64,000 nucleotides of DNA, from NCBI GenBank assembly GCA_039096225.1, contig JBBPEB010000032.1, forward strand, positions 124,001 to 188,000, written 5' to 3'. The translations under genes and the position numbers were made by a program. Of the stretch, positions 20,724-33,214 are shown in pieces (position 1 is the stretch's first letter; each line of letters begins with the position of its first letter). Under the pieces are notes generated by a model. The model was not told where the DNA came from, searched no databases, and saw nothing but the letters and a program-made list of their open reading frames with translations. The DNA is from Blastocystis sp. Blastoise (lineage: Eukaryota; Sar; Bigyra; Opalinata; Blastocystidae).

Positions 20724-21759
20724 CAATAATGTATTTAACTAAGAAATAAAACAACAAACATAAAAAATAAAACAATTTGGTATTTTCCATTTTATTTTTA
20801 AATTAACAAATTTTTATTTATAGAACGCTTTAAAATTACTTTTTAAATATCTTTTATATTTAGTATATTACGAAATTAATAATAACTATTGTTTTTTACA
20901 AATACTAACAATAATATATAAATTATGTGGATTCAATTAGCTACATTTTCATAATATTATTCAAAATATGCATGATAGAGACTATAAGTAAGATAAAACA
21001 AAACTAACTATTGATTCTTGTGCTTTCGTATCACATTCCATTTCATGATGTAAAAAGAACTCTTTGAAAAACATTATCGACAAATATACAATATCCTTGA
21101 TAGCATAAATAAAGCATATCCAGTAAAATAGGGCACCGTCGACAAACAATTTTAAAAATACATAATCATAAATATTGATTATAATATCTTCACAAAATAA
21201 AAAAAAAGTATTGTGATTAATTTACAGTATCAAAAAAGTCATTCTTCACTGATAATCTTGAATGAGTCCATTTTATTCGTACACATTTAATATATCAACC
21301 ACAATAACCTATTCAAATACTAGTTTGCTTTTAAATGTCCTTTTAATCATATAAGAATAAAAAGTTATTGATTGACTTAAAGTTTTATTTGGTTCTTATA
21401 ATAAATAGAGTCACTTTAGTATATGAACATCATTTTCTGACATATTCTATATCATCAGTATATATATGTGAAGAAAGTTGTAAAAAAAGATGACATGCTC
21501 ATCAATTTGTTCATAAGGAAAACGAGTATATTTCTGTCCTTTCATTTTTTTACCGTCTTCTTGACGCTTCTTTTGAAGAAGATGCAAAACCTGGATGATT
21601 GGTGTTCCGTTATGACGAAACGGCCATCATTATCAGAGAAACAAATACAATTCTATTGTTTCTAACCATTCATTGAGTTTCCCTGAAAAAAACAACTTGG
21701 ACTACATTGCTTTTTGGAATGATAAAAATATTATTCTATATATATATATTTTTATACAT
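20724..21759. promoter_or_regulatory. Divergent promoter region of Der and giant surface protein 1
   Basis: About 1 kb lies between two divergent start codons. The part near 21540-21620 is less A+T-rich and contains an inverted repeat CTTCTT-TTG-AAGAAG (about 21570-21584). A short open frame at 21468-21665 has no family resemblance. I see no RNA gene. Confidence 0.5.
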
Positions 21760-24700
21760 ATGACACTTGTTATGAATAGGTTCATATATTTCTTACTCTT
21801 ATTATCCATTTGCTTTGCTTGTCAAATTGGTGAAATTGAAATTACAGTCCGTAAATACTATGTAATGTATAGTGATGAAGAAAGCTGGGAATTATGGAGA
21901 GGAAATCCTACTGATGGTGTTATGATAGCTTCCTATGAAGCTTCTAGTGACGATGATGACACACTTCGACTTGATACGCTTTGTACTACATCTGGATTAC
22001 ATACTCTTGTTCTAAAGGATACATTTGGAGATGGATGGGGCTATGATGGATACGATGCTTATATCTATGTTGATATTGCTGGATTTACTATTTTTGAAGC
22101 TAGTCTGCCCTATGATGATTCTGATAATACTTATGAAAGACCATTCCCATTCACAGGTACATATACATATTATATATATATATGTTTCAACAATAAGTCT
22201 TCTTCTTTCATTTTTATTCCATTTTTACTTTCTTATATATTATTGTTCATGATATATATATATTCTCTTTCTAAAATAATATACTTTAATATCGTTATAA
22301 AAATGACTAATTATATTAAATCCTTATTATACAAATACATTTTTTGATTCTTTTTTTTTCTCTAGTTGAGTTAGATATACTTCCTAGTGTAACATGGAAA
22401 TATACAGATGCTATTCAGAGTAATGAATCCTGGAAGTCTGTTTCTTTTGATGATTCTCAGTGGTCTTCTGCTGCTTCAAATTCGATGCCTGTATTCACGT
22501 CAACAGTTCGTTATTATCGTTTCCAATCAAATATAATCAACTTAGAAACGATTAACACATTCTTATACAGTTTAAAAACAAATCAAGCTTTTGTTTTTTA
22601 TGTTCAAGGTGTAGAAGTATATAGATATGGTTTACCTATAGGTACTATAACCTCAACAACTCTTCCTAATGCCGAATTATCCAATGAAATCACGAATAAA
22701 GTCATGTCTATCTTCAAATATATTCTTCCTACATCAGGTAATTATCAAATAGCTATAGAAGTTCATATTAATACTGCTTCTATTGCATCTCCTGATGTTT
22801 TCTCTTTCTGTGGAAAGATTGTTGCTGCTACTAGTATTGGTCAATGTACACATAATATTATATTATCAAACAATTCTACTGTTATTGAAGATCCTGTAAG
22901 TACAGATACTTATGATGGTGAAGGTGCTGCATTTGATAATAATTTAGAACTTGCTTATTCTCAAAATGCTAATTCACAAGCAGTTCTTACTTATTTCTTT
23001 CCTACTGGTTATTCTCATTATTTCAATAGTTATTCTATAACCACTTCTGATGAAAATCAATATGGATTTCCTAAAAGTTGGTCTTTATATGCTACTCAAG
23101 ATGGTACTAATTGGATTCTATTAGATTTCCAAACAAATTATGAATTTCATACTACTGAAGAAACAGCTACGTTCTCTTTAGGTAGTAATACTCTATCTTA
23201 TATAGGTATTCGATTAAATATTACTGCTTCTTCTGATGATATTACTCTTGCTGTTGCTGAAGTTCAACTCTATCAATGTAATAAAGCTTATATAGCCCCT
23301 GGTATTAGTTATAATCCTAGTTCTGTCACTTTCTTTTCTATTATTGATACAATTAGTCTCTATCCTGCTAGTAGTGGCTATCATCATTTCACTATTACTC
23401 CTCCTCTACCTTCAGGTCTTTCTATGAATGATTTTGGTGTCATTTCAGGTATGTCTATGAATGTATTTTCTCAAGTATATACTATTTCGGCTGTTCCTTT
23501 TACTAGTAGTGAAAGTTATACTACTACTCTTACTCTTAATTTTGTAAAATGTGCTTCTCCTGATTTTGTTCAAGTAAGACTTCGTAAAATCAATGGCTAT
23601 TATTCCTATGAAGAAAGAGCTATTTTATATAATGAAGATGGCTCTATTCTTTATACAATGCCTAAAATGGATGGTGAAAATTGGGAACATATTATGTGTA
23701 TTCCTTCTCAATCTATTACTGTTATAACTAGTGATACATCCTCTGATGGATGGGATTCAGGGAGTTATTTATATATTGATGCTTATAACTCTAGAAATGA
23801 ATATACTGTTATGAGTAGAATATTAGATTTCTCTGGTGTCTCCACAACTTATAAAGTTAATCTTAAACATATTATTAGTCCCTCGTCTACTTCTTGGAAA
23901 TACTTACAAGGATCCTTACCTGAAAACTGGTATGCTATTACTGAACCTATAGGCATGACTACTTATTCTACTACTACTCCTACTACTACTACAAGTCCTA
24001 TTTGGATATTCCGTCATTCATTTACTCTCTCTCAAAAAACTGAATTCTCTTCTTGTACGCTTCAAGTATTTGCACGTGCTGGATTTATTATGTATCTTAA
24101 CGGCCAAGAAATGTATCGTAAGAATCTTCCTATGGGTATACTATCTACATCAACAACACCTACTGGTGGTGAATCTAATCCTGTTTTCTTTACTGTCAAT
24201 TATCCTTTAGATTCTCTTCTTATTGGAACAAATATCCTTGCTATTGGTATTATTAATATTGCTAATAATAATCCTACAACAATGGATTTTGATGCTACTT
24301 TAATCTTAGATTATCCTAATAGAATGGGTCGTATGTGGGATATAGAGATTTCTGATGAACCTAGTAATTATGATGTTGATAATCTTATTGATTTTGATTC
24401 TAATACTATTTGGAGTAGTACTCCTGTAGGTAGTAATACTATTTCTGTCACTTTATCTTTTACTAACTTCCGTTCTGAATTTATTAATAAATACTGCTTA
24501 GTTTCCTCTCATTTTGAAAGCCGTTATGATCCTTCTGATTGGGGTCTCTTCGGAAGTGATGGAGATCTTACGAAATGGACAATAATATCTAATGTAACAA
24601 ATGCTTATTTTTCAGGAAGAGAACAAGAACGTTGTTTTTATTTACCTGATAATAAGAATAGTTATAGTATCTATCGTTTTTATTTCACAGAAAGTGCAGA

Positions 24701-26876
24701 TATGTCAACAACTGTCAAATATTACTTAGCAGATATTATTCTCTCTAATGAAGATATTGATAGTATTGTTATACCTCCTCTTGCTTATAATATCACTTCT
24801 GCTAAATCTTATGTTGGTATTCCTTTTGTTGAAATTACTCCTAATAGTCCTCTTTATGGTAATTATCGTATTTCTCCTCCTCTTGATGCTCCTTTAGAAC
24901 TTGATACTTCTACTGGTTCTATTCGTGGTACACCTAAGAAATATGTTGCTCCTACTGTTTATACTATTACAGCAAAAGATCCTAAAGGAAATGAATCGTC
25001 TACAACAATTACTTTAAGTGTTGTATATTGTATTACACCTAATGTCTTATTTACAATCAAAGTTCATTCAAATAATTATGGTAATGAAATGAGTTATTTC
25101 ATAAAGAATTCTAATGGAACCATTATTCATCAACACGATAAATTCACAGATTATCAAGATAGTTATTTCCCTTTCTGCCAACCTATTGGTATTTATTTTA
25201 TTACTATGAAAGATAGTTCTAGAGATGGTTGGAATGGTGGTTATATAAAAGTATATCTTGAAGATAATACTGAAATATTATCCGGTACTTTAGATAGTAG
25301 AGAAGCTGAAGCAACAATGAATCTTTCTGTTGGATATGTTATTTCTCCTGTAAAGACAGAATGGACTTATTATGATTCAAATACTTCTCCTTCTTCTGGT
25401 TGGAATACAATATCTTTTGATGATTCTCATTGGACAAAGAATATTCCAGAAATGATGAATAATGCTCAAGGTATAACCCAATATTATAGAAAAACATTTA
25501 TTATTGATAATGTTAACTTATATTCTGCATTAGCTTTTGATATTAAAACTAAATATGGTGCTATTGTTTATATTAATGGTGAAGAAGTATATAGATATAA
25601 TGTTCCTAAAGGTATTGTTACTGAATCTACTTCTTGTATTAAAATATCTCCTGAAATTGTGACTGTAGGTACTTCTGTTTCTTTATCTTTTGGACCTCTT
25701 GTTCAAAGTCAAAATATATTTGCTATTGAAATACATAGAACTTTACTTACTTCTACGTATCCTATGGAATTTGATGCTAGTGTTATGTTATTAGCAGATA
25801 ATAGTTATCGTATTGTTGATGGTATGGCTTCTAGTAGTTTTGATACTACTACAGAAGGTATAAATAAATTATTTGATAATACTTTAGGTAGTTTATTTGT
25901 TGCTGGTCCTGAATGCGTTGATACTACTGTTACTTGGACATATAATAATAATCGTAAAGAATATATCTCTTCTTATGCTCTTGCTACTGGTTATAATTGT
26001 AATAAGAGACATCCTTCTGGTTGGAATATTGAAGGTTCTAATGATAATGGTATTACTTGGTATACTTTAGATACTCAACATAAAATAATGTGGACTCAAT
26101 ATAAACAACGTCGTGTTTTTGATTTCTATAATACTCGTGCTTTTAATGCATATAGAATGGTCGTCACAGAATGTTCTAATCAACCTATAGCTTTTTATGG
26201 TTCTGAAGAAACTAATTGTGATACTTTTGGAGGAAAAGCTGGATTTCAATTAGGTGAATTAAGTTTCTATTCAAAACGTATTGAAAGTTCTTGTCCTGAA
26301 ATAGATGGATTCCATGGTGCTCTTAATGGTTCTTATGGATTTAAAGATTGTTCTCCTTATTATGCAGGTAGAATAGAAGCTTTATGTACTAATGGTACTT
26401 ATACAAATCCAAAAGAAATATGTAATTTATTGAAACCTCAAGGTATAGAATATCCTTCTAATGTTATTTCTGTAATACAAGGAGAATATTTCCAATTTAT
26501 TCCTAAAGTTCTAGCTGCTAATTATACTTGTGAATTAAATGATAATATTCCTCATGGCGTTACTTTTAATAGTGAAACTGGTGGTTTTAGTGGTGCTACT
26601 CAAGCTGTTTTCTCTGCTATGACAATTGGTGTTACTTGTAAGAATAGTAAAGGATCTTTTACAAAAGAAATATCTATTATATCAAATGAAAAAGTAGGTA
26701 TTCCTTATTGGGGTTGGATTATTATTGGTGTTCTTGTATTAATTATTGTTGCTATTGTTCTTTTCTGTATTATTAATAGATTGAAATCAAAGAAGAACAG
26801 AGGTCATAGTAAGTTACCCAATAAAATAAAGTCTGCTACAAAATCTACTAAAGATACGAAAGCTGTGAAGATCTAA
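21760..26876 (+). CDS. Giant type I surface protein 1 (DGW / jelly-roll / F5-8C-like / Ig modules)
   Basis: This is a predicted cell-surface receptor or adhesin of about 1635 residues. There are two exons, 21760-22156 and 22366-26876, joined by GTACAT...CTCTAG. ATG 21760 or the in-frame ATG 21772 precedes a signal peptide (FIYFLLLLSICFAC). The ectodomain repeats one block three times: a DGW module (KDTFGDGWGYDGYDAYIYVD; DTSSDGWDSGSYLYID; DSSRDGWNGGYIKVYL), a jelly-roll with WxY...SFDDSxW and YiNGxEvyR motifs as seen in bacterial galactose-binding-like domains, a discoidin-like module (HPSGWNIEGSNDNGITWYTL), and a He_PIG-type putative Ig fold. A Cys-rich segment and a last Ig fold precede one membrane helix (GWIIIGVLVLIIVAIVLFCI) and a Lys-rich tail of about 33 residues. 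Many NxT/NxS sites are present. Ligand unknown. Confidence 0.85.
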
Positions 26877-27374
26877 ACGGTTTCAAATCATTCTTTTATA
26901 TATAAATTAGTTATCTATAATTATATATTATTAATAATTTACATGAGTTCTCGTTTTTTATAAATAATATATAAATATATTTTTAAATATAAATAATAAA
27001 TATACATAATTTACTAAATAAATCTTATCTATAATCTTATTTACTAGTTGATCACGTATTTTTAAATTCATCCAAATATGGTTTTCTTTACTGAAATACT
27101 TTCTTATGTTTATTATTTGTTTTGTTTAATGATATTATTTCTTATAGTTGATGATTTAAAGTAATTTTATTCTTTTCAATAAACTATATATAGTTAATAC
27201 TGTATAAAGAAAGATATAATCATTTTAATAATAATTAGATTATTTTTACGATATATATATATATATGTAGTATACATTTTTATATATATATAAAATAATA
27301 ATGACGGTAACTATGAAACAATAATAGTAGAAAGTGAAATTAATTTGAAAAATAAATTTTTATAATTGAACATA
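26877..27374. other. Convergent intergenic region
   Basis: This is the 3' flank of giant protein 1 and of the ABCF gene. It is A+T-rich with TA runs. No feature was recognised. Confidence 0.6.
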
Positions 27375-28681
27375 TTATATTTTTTTAGATTTCTCTATTT
27401 TTAATGCATATTTTTTATAATCATTAAATGATTTATTCCAATGTAATAAATGGCCATCTGGTTCAATAACATATAAATCTTTACACACATTTTCAACAAG
27501 GTACTATATATATATATTCATAGAAAACAGTATTATACTATAGTTATATATAAAAATAGAATAATGGACAGATTGTATGTATATAATTAGATATATAAAT
27601 ATACTTGATCATGTGTAAATATATGAATATAATAATAATATATATATACTTGATCATGTGTGACAAGAATGACTGCTCCTTGGAATTCCTTTAATAGCGT
27701 TGATAATGCTTCAATACTCTCTATATCAAGATGATTCGTTGGTTCATCTAATATATATATATGTGGTTGTTGATAAGCTATTGTGGCTAATACAACACGA
27801 CTCTTCTGACCACCACTTAATGTACCCATAGGCTATAGATATATGTGAGGGATTATTAACGAATATGGGGGATTATTAACGAATATGGGGGATTGTGGAG
27901 AATTATGAGTATTTATGAATAAAGAAAAGAAGAGAAAAGCAAATGATAACAATATTTATATATTTTTAGGAACAAATATATAAATAGATATATATATATA
28001 TATATAGGTTTTGTAGAGAGATTTCCTGTGATTCCGTAACCACCGAGAAACTGTCTCATTTCTGTTTCTTTCTTTGAAGGATCTAATTATATAATAAGTA
28101 TATATATAAAGGATATATATAAAGTGTATATATAATAGTATATAATATTATAGTATATAATATAATAGCTAATATAATAGTATATAATATAATAGTATAT
28201 AATATAATAGTATATAATATAATAGTATATAATATAATAGTATATAATATAATAGTATATAATATAATAGTATATAATATAATAGTATAGAATATAATAG
28301 TTAATATAATAGTATATAATAGAATATAAATATACTCTGCACATATGTGTTAACGCAGATATGTTAAGATTTAACGTCTCTACGTGATGTTGTGTGAAAT
28401 AACCAATGCGAAGATTATGCCATCTATATACTTCTCCCTATATATATATAATAAAAATGATAAATAGCAGCTTTAACTAATGAAAAAACATATGATTATA
28501 TATATTTAATAATGTTATACTATATAATAATAATAATAATAATAATATATATATACCTTATTGGGTTGTAGATGTCCCATAAGTAGATTTATAAGTGTAC
28601 TTTTTCCTATTCCATTTGGTCCCAATATACTGATTTTATCCTTAAAATCGATAGTTAGAGTAATATCCTTCAGGAGATAAC

Positions 28682-28712
<31 letters not shown>

Positions 28713-28794
28713 AGTAGTAGTTGTTGCTGTTGTAGTAATAGTAGGAGATGGATAAGAGAAAGAAATAGCATCTAATTTTATTAGTGATCCGTTA

Positions 28795-28846
<52 letters not shown>

Positions 28847-30403
28847 AATAATAATATTAACACTATAAAATAAAAATTAAAATAACTATATATACGCTCA
28901 TTCTTGGACATTCAGGGCACGTGAATTTGATTGGTGCTGGTTCCTGTTCAATGAGGGATGCAGCCGTTCGTTTGCCGTTAACCCAACCCCCATAATTACC
29001 GTTAATAGATCCAACACGCATCGACTATCATTATATAATATAATGATTATATTATATATTATTATATACTATTATATACTATTATATACTATAATATACT
29101 ATTATATATTATTATATATTATCATATAATATATATTATATTATATTATTCCCCCTATATATATATATACTTCCATTCCCCAATCAGAAGCCTTCTGACA
29201 TCCCCATTTTTTCCCGTCGGGATTCTTCTCGAACCCCATTCGATTCATCTTCTTCGTACGCGATTTCACGAGATTTCCAATACCACCAGTGGTCTAGAAG
29301 GGAAGAAAGATATTCATAATAATATAATAATAATATATAATATAAATATATAATATATAATATATAATATAAATATATACATCTTTCTTCGCCTTTTCTT
29401 GGAGCTTCTGAATTTGATCTTTCACGTGATCTCGTTTCTCATCAAGAGTTGTCTATATATACATATACATATAATAGTATAATATATAAAATATATATAC
29501 TTGCAATTGTTCTATCATTTTTCGCTTATCTTCTTTTGCCTTTATATATTCATAATAAATAAATATAGTTTTTATATTATACATAATATTTTAAATATAT
29601 ACCTTTATATATTCATCATAATTACCTGCCCAGTAACGTAGTTCTTTATGTGTGAATTCTATGATTTCTTGAGAAATACTATTTAAGAAAGAACGATCGT
29701 GAGATACGACTACTACTGTTCCTGTATACTCCTGTATATATTGTTCTAGCCATAACACGGCCTATAAAGATATTACGAAATAGTAAAGAATACATATATA
29801 TATAATAAACAAAGGAAATGAAATAATATATAAAATTGTTTAAAAAATCAATAATAGTGATGGTAATAATAATAATAATTATTATTATATATATATATAC
29901 TTGTAAATCTAAATGATTGGTTGGTTCATCAAGTAATAAAATATCCGGTTTTATAAACAGCGCACATGCTAATGCCACACGCATTCTCCATCCACCTGAT
30001 AATTCATTTGTTTTCATATATAATTTATCTCCAATAAACCCTAATCCCTCCAAAATACTTTTGGCGCGTCCCTCAGCCCCCTCAACGTCAATAATATCCC
30101 TCCTTTCTCCTAACGTCTGCAAACGGCTCACTATTCTTTTGGTCTCTTCAGGAGAAATAATGGGGGATTCTAACTGCGTCATCAATGACGCTTCTTCTTG
30201 AATTAATTCTGTACGTTCCACGTCACTCTCAATAACACTATTTAACACTGTGTTCTCCGTACCATCAATTTCTTGTTTCACGTGTAAAACCAATAAATAA
30301 TCAGGAAATCCCTTAATAGCACAACTAGCCATTCTTCGTAATAGTGTCGTTTTCCCCACTCCATTTCGACCAATCAAACCATAGTGGTAACCTTCATGAA
30401 GTC

Positions 30404-30444
<41 letters not shown>

Positions 30445-31657
30445 TATATAATAAATACATATATATATGTATATATATACCTAAGACAAGCATTTTCTAA
30501 TAAAGATTCTCCCTTAATAGAAATATCAATTGCTTTTATATCTATATTCTTACTACGACCTATATGTATAAAGAGATATAGACAAGAAAATATCTAATAT
30601 ATATACCCAATAAAATATATATATATATATATACCTGTTGGTCCTCTTCCTCGTTCTCGAATAATTGTTTGGTCGCTAACTTCATGATCTTCCCACTCTA
30701 TCTATATATATATATATGTATATATATATATAATATAATATAATATAATATAATATAATATAATATAATATAATATAATATAATTCAATATAAATAATAT
30801 AATAATAATAATATAAATAATAATATATATATATATATACCTTCCAATCTTGTTCTTCAACTTGTTTAACTTCATTGATTTCTTTCTCTATATATAATAT
30901 ATAAATACATAAAATATACAATAATATACTTTGATTTATATTATTAATAACAGTGTTTTTTGAGGTTACGATAATTGGATCTTTCATAATAACTCCTTCC
31001 GATAACTCCTGGATCTTCGTATCTTTCTTATGACCTATATGTATATAATAATAATAATACTCTATGTATAACATTGATAAATCAATATAGACATAATATA
31101 TTAACAATAAAAATACTTTTAATATCATTATTTACTGATTCTAATATATTATTCATAAGATCATTAATACGATCTCTATCTATTATTTCTATCATATCAA
31201 ATAGAGGCACTATATACAAGAAATATATATAAACTATAGAATACCCTCTACAAGAAATATATATAAACTATAAAATATCCTCTAGAACATATATACTAAG
31301 AATCTTTGAAAGAGAATCAAGAGTAATAATATCGTCATAATTATTAAAATCCTTAAACACTTTTGTTATATATTCCTTCACGGATGGATCAATAGAACCT
31401 AAATATGGTTTTAAAAAGTCTATTGCTTTTCTCTTATGATTCTCTTCGGGATTAGAATCAGTTGCTGTTTCAACATTATTTGATTTCTGTTGTGCTAATT
31501 CGCTTAAATACTTTGCACGACTCATACATTCTCTTACACTCTTCCCAGAAACTACTTTGGAAATACACTTCCAACGCTCACGTCTTTCCATTGTTGAAGG
31601 ATATGCTCTCATAGCATCATCAAGAGCTTGTTGTTGTTCAACTGTCCAATTATCCAT
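27375..31657 (-). CDS. ABCF-family ATPase with N-terminal SANT/Myb-like domain
   Basis: This is a soluble twin-ATPase protein of the ABCF group, whose members act on ribosomes or translation. There is no membrane domain. From ATG 31657 the first exon encodes a SANT-like helix set ([42 protein letters not shown]) close to the SANT repeats of the ribosome-associated J protein DNAJC2/Zuotin. A charged linker follows. NBD1 has [39 protein letters not shown] and SHDRSFLN. An ABCF arm/linker of long helices follows. NBD2 has [40 protein letters not shown] and THDQ. The stop is TAA at 27375. Phases are compatible at every junction I checked, including the one that links SANT to the linker (A then GTCATAAG). 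The fusion therefore looks real, pending transcript data. Confidence 0.88.
27851..27890. repeat. 20-bp perfect direct repeat
   Basis: Two adjacent copies of GATTATTAACGAATATGGGG lie in an ABCF intron. A truncated third copy (GATT) follows. Confidence 0.9.
28130..28325. repeat. 15-bp minisatellite in an ABCF intron
   Basis: About a dozen copies of a TATAATATAATAGTA unit fill the intron between the exon ending THMCR and the exon starting DPSKKE (minus strand). Confidence 0.85.
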
Positions 31658-33214
31658 ATTTACAGATTAAATAGAATAAATAATAATTATGTAATGTGTA
31701 TGATAAAAAAATTGGATTAATACTGAATTCTTTTTAATATGATAATATTTATGGTTAAAAATAAATTTTCAGAGAAATTATCAGATTATTCGTGGAATAT
31801 TAAAAGAGTTGAGATAATATTCAGCAAAAAGGAGATCTCTAAATTCTCTAAAAACATAAATGTTTTGATCTTTAAAAAAACGTTTATATATCGACTATCC
31901 ATTAGAGTTTTCAAAGAATTCATGGTTTAAATACCTTAAGTAACCAAACAATCATAAGATATAGTAGGAATATAACTAAATTAAATACTGTATGAGTACT
32001 ATAGCATAAAATATACAGATCATCATACCAAGATAGATTGCTGATTATATGTATTTTTCAAATAAATTGTATTTCATGAAACAGGGAAGAACAATGAACA
32101 TATGCAAAACTGGTACTTAAATATTATATATATATTATATATATATATCAAAAAACAAAATAATAATGAAATGTAAAAAAAAGACAAAAATTTAAAAAAA
32201 AAGAAAATATTAGATATGATAAGCAAATAGTTAATGATTTTTAAAAAATAAATATATAAAAAAATAAAAACAAACAAAGAAAATCATAGGAAAAGACTCC
32301 TTATAAAATAGTTAATTAAATGTTAAAATAAATGAATTTTAATATATATATATTATGTACATATAAACAAAACTCAATATTATAAATAAAAACAAAAGTA
32401 TGATCTAATTAGAATAAAAAGAAAATATAAAAAGTCATAAATATAAATATATATAGTAAAGAAACATTGAAGCGAAAAGATGCGAAGAAATGAATAAACC
32501 TTAACAAAAAGAAAAATAAAAGTAATGTTAACATCAATATATAGGAATATATATATTAATGGATGACAATTAAAAAGATGAAAAAAAAAGTTAAGAAAAA
32601 AAAATTGAATAAAAAAGACAACGATAAAAAGATAAAAATAATAAAAAAATAGTATGAAATATTTATATATAAAGAACTTATAAAGACAAGCATATAAAAA
32701 CAAAGAATATATATTTATATATATAATAAAATAAATTAAAAAGTTAGATAAAAAATGAAAATATAAGTACAAAAGAGTTTAATAAGTAAATATAGTTCTA
32801 TACATATATATAAATAATATAATTCTTATAAATAATGTGATAATGTGAACGTACAGAGGTATACTATACATATATTATAGGACACTTCACAGAAGAAAAA
32901 TGAAAGAAAATATGAAAATAAATAATATATATGAAAATGATTTTGGATAAAAAAAAATTTTAATGATAAAATTTTAAAAAAGAAAGATGATAACCCGTAC
33001 AAATATAATTAATATTAAGTAGATTTTTCAAATATAATATATTAAAATTATTTATAAAGTAAAAGCTATATATATTGAAATCTGTTAATAATAATATATA
33101 TTTATAAATGGAATAGAAAAAGAAGAAAAAAAAATGAAAATGAAAATTTATATTTAAAAAAATATAACAATATATATAAATATAGAAAATAAGTTTAAAA
33201 AATAATAATATAAA
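31658..33214. other. Long A+T-rich intergenic region, 1.56 kb
   Basis: This separates the ABCF start from the 3' end of giant surface protein 2, both on the minus strand. The first few hundred bases should hold the ABCF promoter. The rest is A-rich on the plus strand with no credible frame or RNA gene. Confidence 0.6.

Noticed and set aside
21468-21665. 65-residue frame in the spacer before giant protein 1
   Set aside because: No family resemblance. It has a mixed hydrophobic run typical of T-rich spacer, and it lies where the promoter should be.
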